Shown here: one piece after another, positions 5,179-5,923 of the stretch
Layout: each line of letters begins with the position of its first letter
Numbering within the stretch: position 1 is the stretch's first letter
Assembly: GCA_013001485.1 (NCBI GenBank)
Contig: JABDMN010000308.1
Coordinates: 1-5,923, forward strand
Origin: Acidimicrobiia bacterium
Lineage (GTDB): Bacteria > Actinomycetota > Acidimicrobiia > Spongiisociales > UBA5794
Direction: 5' to 3'
DNA: 5,923 nt
The notes under the pieces: generated by a model
The model's database searches: none
What the model was told of the DNA's origin: nothing
The model's input: the letters and a program-made list of their open reading frames with translations, nothing else
Position numbers and translations under genes: made by a program

Positions 5179-5923
5179 TCACCGTGGCGTGGCACGATCG
5201 CGCTCCTGGGGTGTTCCGAATGCCGCGATGATCCGGTCCTCGAGTTCGACGAACTCCGTGCGAAAGCTCTCCTCATCTGTGAGATCCATCACGTGGAGAT
5301 AGAGCGTCGACCCGTGAAGTTCGATCGCCACAGTTCCCGGCGTGAATGTGAGGACATTCATCAACAGGGTGACCTCGGTGCGTGTTGACACGCGGAGGTC
5401 CAGACCGATGATGGCGGGTCGAAGGTGTCGTCGGCGAAGAATGGCTCCAGCCACGTCGATGTTGGCCGCCACCAGCGTCTTCACAAACACAAAAAGGAAG
5501 CGAAGGAAGTCGATCGGGTTGAAGATGCCCCGCGGCCATCGAGGGCGATATCCGGGCAGGCCCGCTGAGACGACGAGCGCGATGAGGATCGCCCCGACCA
5601 CGACTCCCGAGGAGTCAGAAGCGAATAAGGCGATCCAGATGACCACGAGCCACCCGACGAGGAGGCCGGTCGTCCCCTGTCGATCGGCCGTGGACGTCGA
5701 TTCGCTAGTCGTCGTCTGGTCGGCGAGGTCGTCTCGGCCGGGGAGGTTTCGAGGTGTCAGTTGATCGTGATAGGCCGCCCTGGCCAGCAGGCTGGCGCCC
5801 AGCGGCGCAGATAGGAACAGCAGGGCAGTCACGAGCAGCAGGAGGGCCACGCTGCCGAGCGTGTCGACTTCGAGGGACGCCGCCAGCGTCGTGAGGATCA
5901 CTCCGAGCGTGGCTGCCTTGGTG
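5179..5923 (-). CDS. mrpE: Mrp-type Na+/H+ antiporter: MrpG-like segment fused to MrpE (5' end outside window)
   Basis: Partial, with 247 visible codons; the frame is open to the right edge. The first visible part, TKAATLGVILTTLAAS, a membrane helix (LGSVALLLLVTALLFL) and APLGASLLARAAY, is the C-terminal half of MrpG/MnhG, which ends in a P-x-x-A-x-x-LARAAY motif. A hydrophilic Thr/Ser/Asp linker (about 54-83) follows. The MrpE domain then has two membrane helices (GLLVGWLVVIWIALFA and VVVGAILIALVVSAGL), FNPIDFLRFLFVFVKTLVAANIDV, and the soluble tail with TLLMNVLTFTPGTVAIEL and TLYLHVMDL, all typical of MrpE. No ATG, GTG or TTG lies in frame between the two parts until a GTG inside the first MrpE helix, so this is a true fusion as read. 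Mrp complexes exchange Na+ for H+ across the cytoplasmic membrane and help with alkali and salt tolerance. Confidence 0.85.
   Translation of the reverse strand, partial: TKAATLGVILTTLAASLEVDTLGSVALLLLVTALLFLSAPLGASLLARAAYHDQLTPRNLPGRDDLADQTTTSESTSTADRQGTTGLLVGWLVVIWIALFASDSSGVVVGAILIALVVSAGLPGYRPRWPRGIFNPIDFLRFLFVFVKTLVAANIDVAGAILRRRHLRPAIIGLDLRVSTRTEVTLLMNVLTFTPGTVAIELHGSTLYLHVMDLTDEESFRTEFVELEDRIIAAFGTPQERDRATPR

Overview
This window looks like chromosomal DNA from a high-GC actinobacterium. An acidimicrobium-like lineage is my guess, not something the sequence proves. The signs are strong G/C preference at third codon positions, GTG starts, lipoproteins with long Thr/Ser-rich linkers, and a GC-rich REP-like dyad at the left edge. 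There are no phage, transposon, CRISPR or RNA genes. No stretch over 300 bases lacks a gene.

The most important result is that two genes are only complete if an in-frame UGA is read as selenocysteine (Sec). On the + strand, an organomercurial lyase (MerB)-like gene (105-722) carries TGA at 522-524. That codon sits where MerB has its second catalytic cysteine. The frame stays open for 65 family-like codons beyond it, and a 7-bp hairpin with a GGTC loop begins 12 nt downstream. On the - strand, a SelW/Rdx-family gene (3366-3629) carries TGA as the last residue of its CxxU redox motif. A 6-bp perfect hairpin follows it at the expected distance. Each gene supports the other: the organism very probably decodes UGA as Sec. 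Conventional gene calling would truncate both proteins at their active sites.

Layout, left to right. A REP-like dyad (11-60) precedes a compact + strand run: Sec-MerB, an SRPBCC-fold protein, a beta-propeller (NHL-type) lipoprotein and a GNAT acetyltransferase, with gaps of 27, 20 and 4 nt. This run meets head-on, with an 8-nt overlap of gene ends, a - strand pair of selW followed 2 nt later by a class I SAM-dependent methyltransferase. Further right on the - strand is a translationally coupled pair of lipoproteins (4373-5032, then 3726-4376). An 18-bp perfect palindrome lies just upstream of the pair. At the right edge is a partial gene in which an MrpG-like segment is fused to a full MrpE-like domain of the Mrp-type Na+/H+ antiporter.

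How the genes work together is only partly readable. The Sec lyase and the Sec redox protein share dependence on selenium. Together with the neighbouring methyltransferase they could form an organometal- or selenium-handling neighbourhood, but no merR, merA, merT/merP or sel biosynthesis gene is in view, so that link is inference. The lipoprotein pair and the Mrp gene look like ordinary envelope and ion-homeostasis functions.
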